Assembly (NCBI RefSeq): GCF_030063415.1
Contig: NZ_JASITA010000044.1
Coordinates: forward strand, 1 to 59,010
Reading direction: 5' to 3'
DNA length: 59,010 bases
Source: Streptomyces sp. H27-C3
GTDB lineage: Bacteria > Actinomycetota > Actinomycetes > Streptomycetales > Streptomycetaceae
Below are positions 1-6,416 of the stretch, piece by piece. The translations under genes were made by a program, and so were the position numbers. A model generated the notes under the pieces. The model searched no databases. It was not told where the DNA came from and saw only the letters and a list, made by a program, of their open reading frames with translations. Positions within the stretch are counted from its first letter, which is position 1. The number at the start of each line of letters is the position of its first letter.

Positions 1-2
1 CC

Positions 3-152
3 CGCAGCCGCCTGAACGTCCACCGAGACAAAGGCGGCCGACTCAGCATCCCCTGGACCAGGGAAAACGAGGCCATCTGCCATCAACTCGCCGCTCAGAC
101 AAGGCCGCACACTCCAAAATCCCAAATCGTCACAGCAGGAGGCGCAGTATGA
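3..152 (+). CDS. C-terminal end of an unidentified protein (partial)
   Basis: An open frame enters from the left edge and stops at TGA 150-152, giving 49 residues. It is rich in Arg, Lys and polar residues (for example DKGGRLSIPWTREN), which would suit a DNA-binding or recombinase tail, but I do not recognise the family. The stop overlaps an ATG at 149 (ATGA), so a second, translationally coupled gene probably followed. That gene is cut after about four codons, where intron-derived sequence begins near 161. It could also be a chance frame, because only 150 bases are visible. Confidence 0.3.
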   Translation, partial: RSRLNVHRDKGGRLSIPWTRENEAICHQLAAQTRPHTPKSQIVTAGGAV

Positions 153-160
153 AACCACCA

Positions 161-572
161 TCGGAATTCCTAACGGTCTGGACTTTCCGTTAGCCTTAGG
201 AATGTACACACGTCTGACAGGTGATGGTTTCACGATTGTGCCTGCGATGAGTTGTCGGGCGAGTTTGCCCCGCTCCGACGGCCCCATCGCGACGGCACCG
301 TCCACCCCTGCCGTCTTCTTGCCGGTGCTCATCTGCGCCACTCTGCGGACACTTGTCAAGGTATTCGCTCGGGAACGCAGCATGAGCTTTTGCAGGTTGC
401 GCACCTGCTTCAGATTTCCACTCTTAGATGCCCTGAAAATTCTCTGACGCAGTTTCTCGACGGCCAGGTACTCCGCCTTCCAGTCCACACTGGTCCAGAA
501 TTGGGAGTTACTCGGCTCGCCATCAACTCCGTTCGGGATGACCTCGCAGTCATCATGTTGCATGCCGCTCAC
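161..572 (-). pseudogene. Group II intron reverse transcriptase/maturase, N-terminal fragment
   Basis: The minus frame from GTG 572 (or ATG 563) encodes the typical start of a group II intron-encoded protein: a WKAEYLAVEKLRQRIFRASK segment, a NLQKLMLRS stretch, the KKTAGVDG motif, and the VRRVYIPKANGKSRPLGIP block that opens the reverse transcriptase palm (RT-0/RT-1). After GIPM near 161 the frame stays open but no longer resembles the family, where an ADR-type sequence would be expected. Only about 135 of the usual roughly 450-600 residues remain; the catalytic YADD region, maturase and endonuclease domains are absent. It is a non-functional remnant. Confidence 0.85.
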
Positions 573-1214
573 CCGTCCCGTCTAACTTGCGTCGATGTAT
601 AAGGTCCCGCTCATCGTCTCTTCAGTGTCCACCTGGTTCGCGTGGGCTCCCTTTCGGGCCGGGCCACAGTCAACCCGTATCCGCCGGGTTATAGGAACGT
701 CAGGCGTGAGACCTTGTGCGACGTTCCCCTTCCCCTGAACTTTCGCTCAAGCGGCTTTTGCTTATCGAACCATCCTGTCCCGCATAGGGTTTCGACCATT
801 GTTGCCTCCGGCTTACCGGTTGACTATTCCGGACCTATACGGGGTTTCCATGTTCCGCTGTGATGAGTTGCGTTCGGGGTGGGTGCCTTCTCTGAGCCGA
901 CTCCTGCGGTAACCTACGGTCGGGCTGTCCTCGGCCCATGGCCCCCGCATCAGGGCCTCCGTCGCACGGTGTTTCTCAACACCAGGAGTTATCGCCGCCG
1001 AATGCTGGCCATCGGCGCGGCGTTGTGGCTAACGACTCTTTAAATCGAAGATTCACTTGCGTTCACCCGTCCGAACTTCCCCTTCGCTTGTTCCCCCACG
1101 ATGGCCCGCGGGAGTCTTGAGCTTGACCACCTCCGCTCGGGACCTCGGATTGCTCCTCGGCCCTGGAGGCTGGGGACCGACCATCGGTCACAGGTCAGGG
1201 AGTTGGCGTCTCAC
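161..1214 (-). mobile_element. Group II intron, 5' part only
   Basis: Read on the minus strand this is the ribozyme 5' region followed by the start of an intron-encoded reverse transcriptase. The probable 5' splice junction is the GTGAGACGCC starting at 1214, which resembles the GUGYG start of bacterial group II introns. Between 1200 and 580 there is structured non-coding sequence, as expected for domains I-III. The protein reading frame starts near 572/563 and runs in good homology to about 161, where it ends abruptly. Domains V and VI and most of the reverse transcriptase are missing, so the element cannot splice or move by itself. The loss is of the 3' side, opposite to the 5' truncation usual for abortive retrohoming, so a later deletion or recombination is more likely. 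The 5' boundary is an estimate. Confidence 0.75.
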
Positions 1215-1513
1215 TGCCCAACCCCTCTCATCGTCAGCGACCTCATGTCGCACATGCGCGCCCACTCCGCGAGCTCCGCCGGCCCTCGCTCATCGTTGGC
1301 CAGGTCCTCGTGCCGGGAATCCTGCCGGGCCGCGAAGTGCGCGTCCTCGAGCGCGGCCGCGGCCTCCGTATGCGTCATGCCCCGGGCGCGGCGGCGCACC
1401 GAGCCGCGGCCCACCTTCGCCTGGTCGACCGGTGCGGGCCCGGGGCCGCCGGTGAAAGGGCGGCGCGGTCGCCGGTGAGAGGGAGTATTCATCCGGGGGC
1501 CTCGCTGTTTCAT
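1211..1513 (-). CDS. Small basic hypothetical protein, possibly cut by the intron
   Basis: A 100-codon frame (second possible start at 1492) with an Arg/Pro-rich N-terminus and an Ala/Glu-rich second half that looks helical. No family recognised. It lies downstream of the second tpg, beyond a strong hairpin. Its stop codon falls inside the first bases of the proposed intron (GTGA at 1214), so the frame could be the N-terminal part of a gene into which the intron inserted. A chance frame cannot be excluded in DNA this GC-rich. Confidence 0.35.
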   Translation of the reverse strand: MKQRGPRMNTPSHRRPRRPFTGGPGPAPVDQAKVGRGSVRRRARGMTHTEAAAALEDAHFAARQDSRHEDLANDERGPAELAEWARMCDMRSLTMRGVGQ

Positions 1514-1522
1514 TGCGGAAAA

Positions 1523-1568
1523 GGGGTACGGCCCGCTGCCAGAGCGCTCCGTCGGCGGGCCGTACCCC
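1523..1568. terminator. Strong hairpin terminator after second tpg
   Basis: Perfect 14-base arms (GGGGTACGGCCCGC at 1523-1536 and its complement at 1555-1568) separated by 18 bases, lying 31 bases past the stop of the minus-strand tpg-like gene. There is no T-run, as is usual for streptomycete terminators. Confidence 0.75.
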
Positions 1569-1598
1569 AGGTTTATAGCAGGCGGAGATTCACCGCAC

Positions 1599-2186
1599 CT
1601 AAAACGACAGATTGATGTATCCGACTGACGTGAAATCGGAGCGCAATCCCTTCGCGCGCGTGCCCCAGTCGGTGAAATACGACTCCGTTATGGCCTCCGC
1701 GACAATGGGTTCCAGGTCTTCATCCGTTGCACCGTCGTCGCGAGCGGCCAGGATCTGAGCCACGTACGTGGGGGAGATCGGCGTGCTGATGTACCGCACA
1801 CGGCCGTCGTCCGAGCTGCCGTTCGCGGTGAACCCGAAGTATGCCTCGCACTCCACCCACATCCCGCCGGAGGTGGCCGCGCGCTCCCTTGCCTGCGCCC
1901 TGACCTGCGGTTGCCACTCGGATTCGGTCTCCCTCACCAGGGCTTCCTGGAGCTTCTTCTGTGGCTTCTTGAGCTTCCCGGCGCGGTAGCGCTCCACTGT
2001 GCGCCGGGAGGTGTTCAGGCGCTCGGCGAGCTCCTTGGTCGAAGCCTTCGTGCGCGTGAGGAGGAATTCGACTTTAGCCTTGGCGGACTGCGGGATCTTC
2101 CGGGTGAAGACGGCGCGTTCCGCGCGGGCCAGGGCGTCCAGGACCTTGCCCCGCGCGGGGACCGGCTGCTCGTGTTCTTGGGTCAT
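1599..2186 (-). CDS. Second, divergent telomere terminal protein (Tpg-like)
   Basis: 195 residues. It shares the layout of Tpg proteins: an N-terminal region, a helix-turn-helix (TKELAERLNTSRRTVERY, about residues 45-65) followed by Lys/Arg-rich sequence, then the conserved block WQPQVRAQARERAATSGG and the C-terminal part with ATDEDLEPIVAEAITESYF. In the Tpg family this protein is covalently attached to the 5' ends and primes the filling of the terminal gap. I chose ATG 2186 because the family N-terminus begins there; the longer open frame upstream is unlike any Tpg. It is much more divergent than the neighbouring Tpg (2850-3413) and is not in its operon. Just upstream is a GGCCTCTGTCCACAGG box placed 22 bases before the ATG. 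It could be a second terminal protein acquired with another telomere type, or one in decay; nothing in it looks broken. Confidence 0.85.
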   Translation of the reverse strand: MTQEHEQPVPARGKVLDALARAERAVFTRKIPQSAKAKVEFLLTRTKASTKELAERLNTSRRTVERYRAGKLKKPQKKLQEALVRETESEWQPQVRAQARERAATSGGMWVECEAYFGFTANGSSDDGRVRYISTPISPTYVAQILAARDDGATDEDLEPIVAEAITESYFTDWGTRAKGLRSDFTSVGYINLSF

Positions 2187-2208
2187 GTCCGCATGCTCGA
2201 ACGCGGAA

Positions 2209-2224
2209 CCTGTGGACAGAGGCC
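2209..2224 (-). promoter_or_regulatory. GGMCTCTGTCCACAGG box, copy 1
   Basis: On the minus strand GGCCTCTGTCCACAGG, 22 bases before the start codon of the tpg-like gene. It has five exact or one-base variants in the window, all on the minus strand. The inner CTGTCCACA differs by one base from the streptomycete DnaA box TTGTCCACA, and CTGT-CC-ACAG is an inverted repeat. Function is not known. Confidence 0.5.
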
Positions 2225-2239
2225 AGGCGTTCGGGTGGC

Positions 2240-2743
2240 TCAGGCCAGCGCGGTGCGTCCTGTGACTGGCCGCGATAGCTGGCGGTTGGCCACGGAGTTG
2301 GCGGGTCCAGAGCCGAGGACCACGTGACCTGCGGATTTGTCCGCGAAACCGGCCGTTTCGACCGCAGGGCCGCCAACTATCCCGGCCAGCGCCCGCCAAC
2401 CGCGTTGGCCAGAAACTCCGTGACCAGCCAGAACGCCAACGTCCGGCCGCCAACAAGCGTGTCCAGTCACACGTCCTGCGTCCGTGGCCTCGACCAGGTC
2501 CGGCCGTTCACCGTTGGCCGGCTGGACGACCCGCACCAGGTTCTTCTGCCACAGCGAGACCGACGCCCCGTAGAGCGCGAACTGTTCGTCTGCCCAGGCG
2601 ACGCGGATCGGGTCGTCCTCGGGGGCGTGCACCTCGGGCGGGACAGCCCGGGTGAGGGCGGGGAAGAACGTGGACATCGCGGCCGGGGCAGGCGCCTGGG
2701 AGACGGCGGCCAGCAGGGCCCGTTCGTGGGTGTTCAGATCCAT
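2240..2743 (-). CDS. Doubtful hypothetical frame between the two tpg genes
   Basis: An open frame starting at ATG 2743. The first roughly 90 residues look protein-like (NTHERALLAAVSQ, ALYGASVSLWQKNLVRVVQ). The rest is translated from DNA full of GTTGGC/GCCAAC repeats and has no natural appearance. I do not recognise a family. It may be the remains of a gene of which only the N-terminal half is genuine, with non-coding repeat sequence behind it. Confidence 0.25.
   Translation of the reverse strand: MDLNTHERALLAAVSQAPAPAAMSTFFPALTRAVPPEVHAPEDDPIRVAWADEQFALYGASVSLWQKNLVRVVQPANGERPDLVEATDAGRVTGHACWRPDVGVLAGHGVSGQRGWRALAGIVGGPAVETAGFADKSAGHVVLGSGPANSVANRQLSRPVTGRTALA
2285..2518. repeat. Cluster of eight GTTGGC/GCCAAC elements
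   Basis: GTTGGC occurs at 2285, 2297, 2404 and 2513 and its complement at 2372, 2395, 2435 and 2449, usually as (A/G)GTTGGC(G/C)G. Chance would give about 0.1 copies in 234 bases on both strands. The block sits between tpg and the second tpg. It may be a protein-binding array (Tap, Rep or a regulator); see findings. Confidence 0.6.
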
Positions 2744-2798
2744 CGCCTCAGCGTAGAGGTCGTGCCACCGGCGCGAAGTCCGCCGTGCCCCCGGAATG

Positions 2799-2832
2799 CC
2801 GTGAGCCCCGGACGACGGTCCGGGGCTCACGG
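2799..2832. terminator. Hairpin terminator of the tap-tpg operon
   Basis: CCGTGAGCCCCGGA at 2799-2812 pairs perfectly with 2819-2832 across a 6-base loop. It starts 18 bases after the tpg stop codon. Confidence 0.8.
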
Positions 2833-2849
2833 GTTGTTCGGGGTACGGC

Positions 2850-3413
2850 CTACAGCTGGAAGCCGAGGTTCAGCACGTCGTTGATCTGGACCTCCTGGAG
2901 GGAGCCGGCGCGGCGGCCGCTGTCCTGGAAGTAGACCTCCTTGAGGGCTTCGGCGGTGAGCTCGCGCAGCCGGTCCTCGGTGGCGCCCTGCTCCTGGGCG
3001 TCGAAGAGGCGGGCCGCGTACTGGGGCGGGAGGGCGACGGTGAGGTGCCGTTCGCGGTCCTCATCGGTGGAGTCCATCGACGCTCCGGCGTAGCCGAGGC
3101 GGGCGTGGACGTCGATGACGATGCCGCCGGTGGTCGCCGCCTTCTCCTTCGCCTTGGCCCTGATCTGCGGCTGCCACCGGGCCTTCACCTCGCGCTCCAG
3201 GCGCGCGGCGAGGTCCGGGCGGGGCTTCTTGATCTGGTCCTTCACGTACCGCTCCACGGTGCGCTGGGAGACCCGCAGCATCTGGGCGACCGCCTTCGTG
3301 CCGCCGAGCTGCTTGACCAGGTACCGCATCTGCGGGCCCGCGTTCTTCGGTGCCGGGCGGGTGAACGCCTTCGCCACCGCCTGGTTGAGGCCGTCCCCGA
3401 ACTCCTTGGTCAT
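2850..3413 (-). CDS. tpg: Telomere terminal protein Tpg
   Basis: 187 residues, the usual Tpg length. In order: N-terminal FGDGLNQAVAKAFTRPAPKN, a helix-turn-helix (GGTKAVAQMLRVSQRTVERY, about 38-57) with a basic tail, the block ARWQPQIRAKAKEKAATTGG (about 83-102) and the C-terminal YAARLFDAQEQGATEDRLRE and EVYFQ motifs. Tpg proteins are bound covalently to the 5' ends of linear Streptomyces DNA, are recruited by Tap, and prime synthesis of the last stretch of the lagging strand. The gene follows tap with an 8-base gap and has its own terminator, so the two form the classical tap-tpg operon. ATG 3413 matches the family N-terminus. The attachment Thr/Tyr cannot be assigned from sequence alone. 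Confidence 0.96.
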   Translation of the reverse strand: MTKEFGDGLNQAVAKAFTRPAPKNAGPQMRYLVKQLGGTKAVAQMLRVSQRTVERYVKDQIKKPRPDLAARLEREVKARWQPQIRAKAKEKAATTGGIVIDVHARLGYAGASMDSTDEDRERHLTVALPPQYAARLFDAQEQGATEDRLRELTAEALKEVYFQDSGRRAGSLQEVQINDVLNLGFQL

Positions 3414-3421
3414 GCCGCTTC

Positions 3422-5689
3422 CTACTCCCCGTTGTCCTTGTCGGTGACGGTGCCGTCCTTGATGTACCGGGCGAGGTTGAGCTCAGGGGCCTGGAACTGC
3501 TCCCGGGCTCCCTCTCCCCACAGCGTGGTCTGCGTGCCCTCGTGCTTCACCAGGCCCGGGTTGACCCCGAGCTTGAAGCCGCCCGGCAGCGGCTTGCCCT
3601 CGCGGTAGGGCAGGAAGTCCAGCGGGCTCTGGCCGTCGGTCGCGTAGACGACGCAGTCGGAGAGGATCGCGACCGGGTACTGCCCGGTGAACGCCGCGTG
3701 CTTGACCATCTTCCTGTGCAGGTTCATCCGGGTGCGGGAGATGACCGCCGCGCGGATGTCGGGCCGCCACGTCGGGCGGGACAGGGCCCGCCACCGCTCG
3801 CCGGACGTCCAGCCCTCACCGCGGGGCCGCTCGCGCAGCTTCCCCAGCCCGCCCTTCACCGTCGCCTTGACCGCCCCGACGACGATCGCCATCTCCGGGT
3901 CGCGGCTCTTGTAGCCGTCCATCGCCGCCAGGAAGTCCTCGGGCGACAGATCAGCATCGACACCGAGATCGGCCATCGTGGTCAGGTAGGCGTCGCGCAA
4001 CCGGCCGTACCAGCCGTCCAGGTAGCGGCCGGTCTCGTACCGCACGTGCGCCTCGGTCGGCGTGACGTCGTATCCGAGCTCCACCGCGTAGGCGACGGTC
4101 GGCGTCGCGTACCAGGCCGGCCCCGTCGGGCGGTCGCCCTTCGGCGTGAACGGACTGGGCAGCAGCGCGCCGTCCAGCTCCACCCACTCCTTGCCGGCCT
4201 TCACCCTGGAGAGGTCGACGTGGGACAGGTCCACCAGCCACGAGCCGGGCAGCTTCGGGTCGAACACCGGGTTCTTGACGTGCGTCGGCTCGCCCAGGCC
4301 GACGACCAGCCCGTTCGCTCCGGCGGCGAACGCCATGTTGACGTCCAGGCCCACGAGGTGGCTGCGCATGCATTCGGCGTCGGTGAGCGGGCGCGCCCAG
4401 TCGTACGCCTCCTCGAACAGCTTCTCGCCGGGGCCGCGGACGTGGAAACGCGGCAGGTCCACCAGGAGCGGGTGCCCGTCGGGGGCCTCGCACGGCGCGC
4501 AGTCCACCGGGTCCGTGCCCAGCGACCCGGGCGTCTTGTCGTCGGCGCGCCGCATGAGGCCGGTCTCCTCATCGCGTACGGCGTGGGTCGGCGGGTGCAG
4601 GGCGGTCATGAGCTCGAGGCCGGTGACGGCGGTGGAGCCGCGCGGCGTCATCACCCGGGACGCGTACACGCCCAGAACACGGGCGAGCTCCGCCGCCGGC
4701 AACTGGGCGGCGCCACCCCAGAACCGGGCGTCCAGTGCGTTCCACGAGGGGATGCACAGCTGGACGCACTGGCGGTCGGACCCCTGGGCGGGGCGGTAGA
4801 TCCGCGCCCACGGCCCGAACCCCCGCTTGGTGAGCTGCCAGTCGGCGCGGGTCAGCTGCTTGGCGACCTTGTGGCCCTCCGGGATCCGCCCGGCGATCCG
4901 CTCCTGCTCGGTGAGGGTCACCGGGAGGCCGTAGCGCTCGCACGCGGCCGCGGTGAGCACGATCAGCGGGTCGGCCGGCCGTCCCGGGCCGGACAGCTTC
5001 GGCTGACCGAGCTTGGCCTCCTTGAGGGTCCAGTCCACCAGGGACGGCAGGCTCTTGGCGGGCACGTCCAGGACCAGGCCGCCGACGCAGTACGCCATCA
5101 CCTTCCCGTCCTCGACGTCGATCACCGCGAGCGGACCGTTCTCGAACCGCGGGTCACTCTCGCCCGCCGTGGTCGCGGCCGGGGCCGCCTTCTTCGCACC
5201 CGGACGGCGCGACGTCGACGTCGGCCTGGCGGTGCCCGCCGAACGCGGCGCGGCCACCGGAGCAGCAGCAGCAGGAGCAGCGGCGGCAGGAGTGGGAACG
5301 GAATTGGTCTCGGTGTTCTCAGGTGCAGTCATGACCGCAGCCTCGGACGCCGCCCCTGTGGACAGAGGCCGCGCTTCCGCCGGGGCGGGCGTAGCGGTGA
5401 ACGTGTCCGGCACCGCGACGTCGGGGGCGGGCACGGTGGTGTCGGCCGGGGCGGGGTAGAGCTCCGCGAGCTTGTCGAGCAGCCGGGCGTAGGCGTCGCG
5501 TTCCGGCGGGCGGGGCTCGGTCTTGCCGGACTCCCAGCCGCTGACCGTGGCACGGCGCACCTGCAGGGTGGTGGCCACCTCGTCGATCGTCAGGCCGTGT
5601 GCGGCACGCAGCCGCTTGCGTTCCGCCGGGGGCGGCAGTGTGGCGCGGGACGCGACCAGCGCGTCGACCGCGTCGAACAACTCGGACAT
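3422..5689 (-). CDS. tap: Telomere-associated protein Tap
   Basis: 755 residues, close to the length of known Tap proteins (about 740). An XRE helix-turn-helix lies at about residues 24-62 (RLRAAHGLTIDEVATTLQVR, then SGWESGKTEPRPP). Next comes a Pro/Ala-rich linker (about 75-175) and a long conserved body containing LSGPGRPADPLIVLTAAACE, the GSTAVTGLELMTALHPP segment and VVGAVKATVKGG. Tap is known to bind the folded 3' overhang at telomeres and to recruit Tpg for end patching. It heads the operon with tpg. Inside the linker there is a copy of the CTCTGTCCACAG box (5355-5370), followed after exactly 22 bases by an in-frame ATG at 5332, so a shorter form lacking the helix-turn-helix is conceivable. 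The upstream region is shared with the divergent toxin-antitoxin genes. Confidence 0.96.
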   Translation of the reverse strand: MSELFDAVDALVASRATLPPPAERKRLRAAHGLTIDEVATTLQVRRATVSGWESGKTEPRPPERDAYARLLDKLAELYPAPADTTVPAPDVAVPDTFTATPAPAEARPLSTGAASEAAVMTAPENTETNSVPTPAAAAPAAAAPVAAPRSAGTARPTSTSRRPGAKKAAPAATTAGESDPRFENGPLAVIDVEDGKVMAYCVGGLVLDVPAKSLPSLVDWTLKEAKLGQPKLSGPGRPADPLIVLTAAACERYGLPVTLTEQERIAGRIPEGHKVAKQLTRADWQLTKRGFGPWARIYRPAQGSDRQCVQLCIPSWNALDARFWGGAAQLPAAELARVLGVYASRVMTPRGSTAVTGLELMTALHPPTHAVRDEETGLMRRADDKTPGSLGTDPVDCAPCEAPDGHPLLVDLPRFHVRGPGEKLFEEAYDWARPLTDAECMRSHLVGLDVNMAFAAGANGLVVGLGEPTHVKNPVFDPKLPGSWLVDLSHVDLSRVKAGKEWVELDGALLPSPFTPKGDRPTGPAWYATPTVAYAVELGYDVTPTEAHVRYETGRYLDGWYGRLRDAYLTTMADLGVDADLSPEDFLAAMDGYKSRDPEMAIVVGAVKATVKGGLGKLRERPRGEGWTSGERWRALSRPTWRPDIRAAVISRTRMNLHRKMVKHAAFTGQYPVAILSDCVVYATDGQSPLDFLPYREGKPLPGGFKLGVNPGLVKHEGTQTTLWGEGAREQFQAPELNLARYIKDGTVTDKDNGE
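5355..5370 (-). promoter_or_regulatory. GGMCTCTGTCCACAGG box, copy 2 (inside tap)
   Basis: Minus-strand GGCCTCTGTCCACAGG, encoding RPLSTG in tap. From the box to the ATGAC 22 bases downstream, this sequence matches the leader of the second tpg at 36 of 43 positions, although one copy is coding and the other is upstream sequence. Confidence 0.5.
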
Positions 5690-5718
5690 GGGTTACCTCC
5701 TGACCAACACCCTACCCC

Positions 5719-5811
5719 ATGGAACGTACGATGCGCGTACGTTTGCCGTACGAACTGCGTATGACGTGCGTTCGGTGGTGGGAATGTGCACACTTCCGTA
5801 AGGTGGTGTGC
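5719..5811. promoter_or_regulatory. Divergent promoter/operator region of tap and the toxin-antitoxin pair
   Basis: The 122 bases between the tap start (5689) and the antitoxin start (5812) hold three CGTACG hexamers (5723-5752) and a GTGCAC palindrome near 5787, followed by TGGTGTGCATG at the antitoxin start. Antitoxins of the Phd/YefM type normally repress their own promoter through such palindromes. Which element serves tap and which the antitoxin cannot be read from the sequence. Confidence 0.55.
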
Positions 5812-6078
5812 ATGACGACGGAGAGCAGCACCTACTCGATCGTGGAAGCCCGCGCGCGCCTCGGTGCCATCGCGCGTGAGGTCAGCGCCACCCGGGAACC
5901 GGCCGCCATTACCGACCACGGCCAGACCATCGCGATACTGGTCAGCCCCGCCGACGCCCTCGAACTCCAGGAGCTGCGGGCCCTGGCCGCCTACCGCGCG
6001 CGCCAGGAACGCGGCGAGAGCGCGGGCGTTCCGCACGATGAGGCGTACCGACGCGTCTTCGGCGGAGCCCAGGCGTGA
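5812..6078 (+). CDS. Phd/YefM-type antitoxin
   Basis: 88 residues. The N-terminus YSIVEARARLGAIAREVSAT, followed by ITDHGQTIAILVSPADALEL, is the diagnostic DNA-binding fold of Phd/YefM antitoxins. The C-terminal part (from about residue 50) would wrap round the toxin. I chose ATG 5812, preceded by AAGGTGG, over an earlier in-frame start because the family begins there. It overlaps the next gene by GTGA, the usual antitoxin-first order. The pair would stabilise the replicon by post-segregational killing and would repress itself. Confidence 0.93.
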   Translation: MTTESSTYSIVEARARLGAIAREVSATREPAAITDHGQTIAILVSPADALELQELRALAAYRARQERGESAGVPHDEAYRRVFGGAQA

Positions 6079-6320
6079 GCTACGAGGTCATCTGGGAGCC
6101 CGAGGCCCTCGCCCAGGCAGAGCGGTTCGCCAAGGACGACCCCGCCGGAGTCCGGCAGGTGTTCACCGCCGTCGACCGCCTCGCCGAGGAACCGCGCCCC
6201 GAGGGCGCGTTCGGCAGCACCGACGTCCTGCGCATCCACGTCGGCCGCTACCGCGTGATGTACGCGATCAGCGACAGCCAGGTCCGCGTCAGCGTCATCC
6301 ACCTCGGACGCCTGCGCTGA
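6075..6320 (+). CDS. RelE/ParE-family toxin
   Basis: 81 residues from GTG 6075, overlapping the antitoxin stop. The pattern YEVIWEPEALAQAERFAKDD, the central LAEEPRPEG, and the C-terminal RIHVGRYRVMYAI...VIHLGRLR is that of RelE-type toxins, where the Arg/Tyr residues near the C-terminus form the mRNA-cleaving site. These are retained here, so it is likely an active mRNA interferase neutralised by the preceding antitoxin. A hairpin terminator follows 9 bases after the stop. Confidence 0.93.
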   Translation: MSYEVIWEPEALAQAERFAKDDPAGVRQVFTAVDRLAEEPRPEGAFGSTDVLRIHVGRYRVMYAISDSQVRVSVIHLGRLR

Positions 6321-6329
6321 ACGACGCAC

Positions 6330-6364
6330 GAAGGGGCGGCCTCTCCCATGAGGCCGCCCCTTCG
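6330..6364. terminator. Hairpin terminator after the toxin gene
   Basis: CGAAGGGGCGGCCT at 6330-6343 pairs perfectly with 6351-6364 across a 7-base loop. It serves the plus-strand toxin and may also stop minus-strand transcripts ending at 6417. Confidence 0.8.
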
Positions 6365-6416
6365 CTCTGTCTGCGCGGCCCGGACCGGACAGGCCGGGGC
6401 TGGAAGACGGAGCCGT

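Noticed and set aside
1..150. Left telomere
   Set aside because: The first bases (CCCGCAGCCGCC) show no palindromes or resemblance to the right end beyond CCCGC.
202..863. Three plus-strand frames in the first 900 bases
   Set aside because: They run opposite to the group II intron and its reverse transcriptase fragment, which read clearly on the minus strand.
3542..5764. Plus-strand open frame of 740 codons opposite tap
   Set aside because: It is the antisense shadow of tap in high-GC DNA; its product is Arg/Gly/Ala-rich with no domain, while tap is a clear family member.
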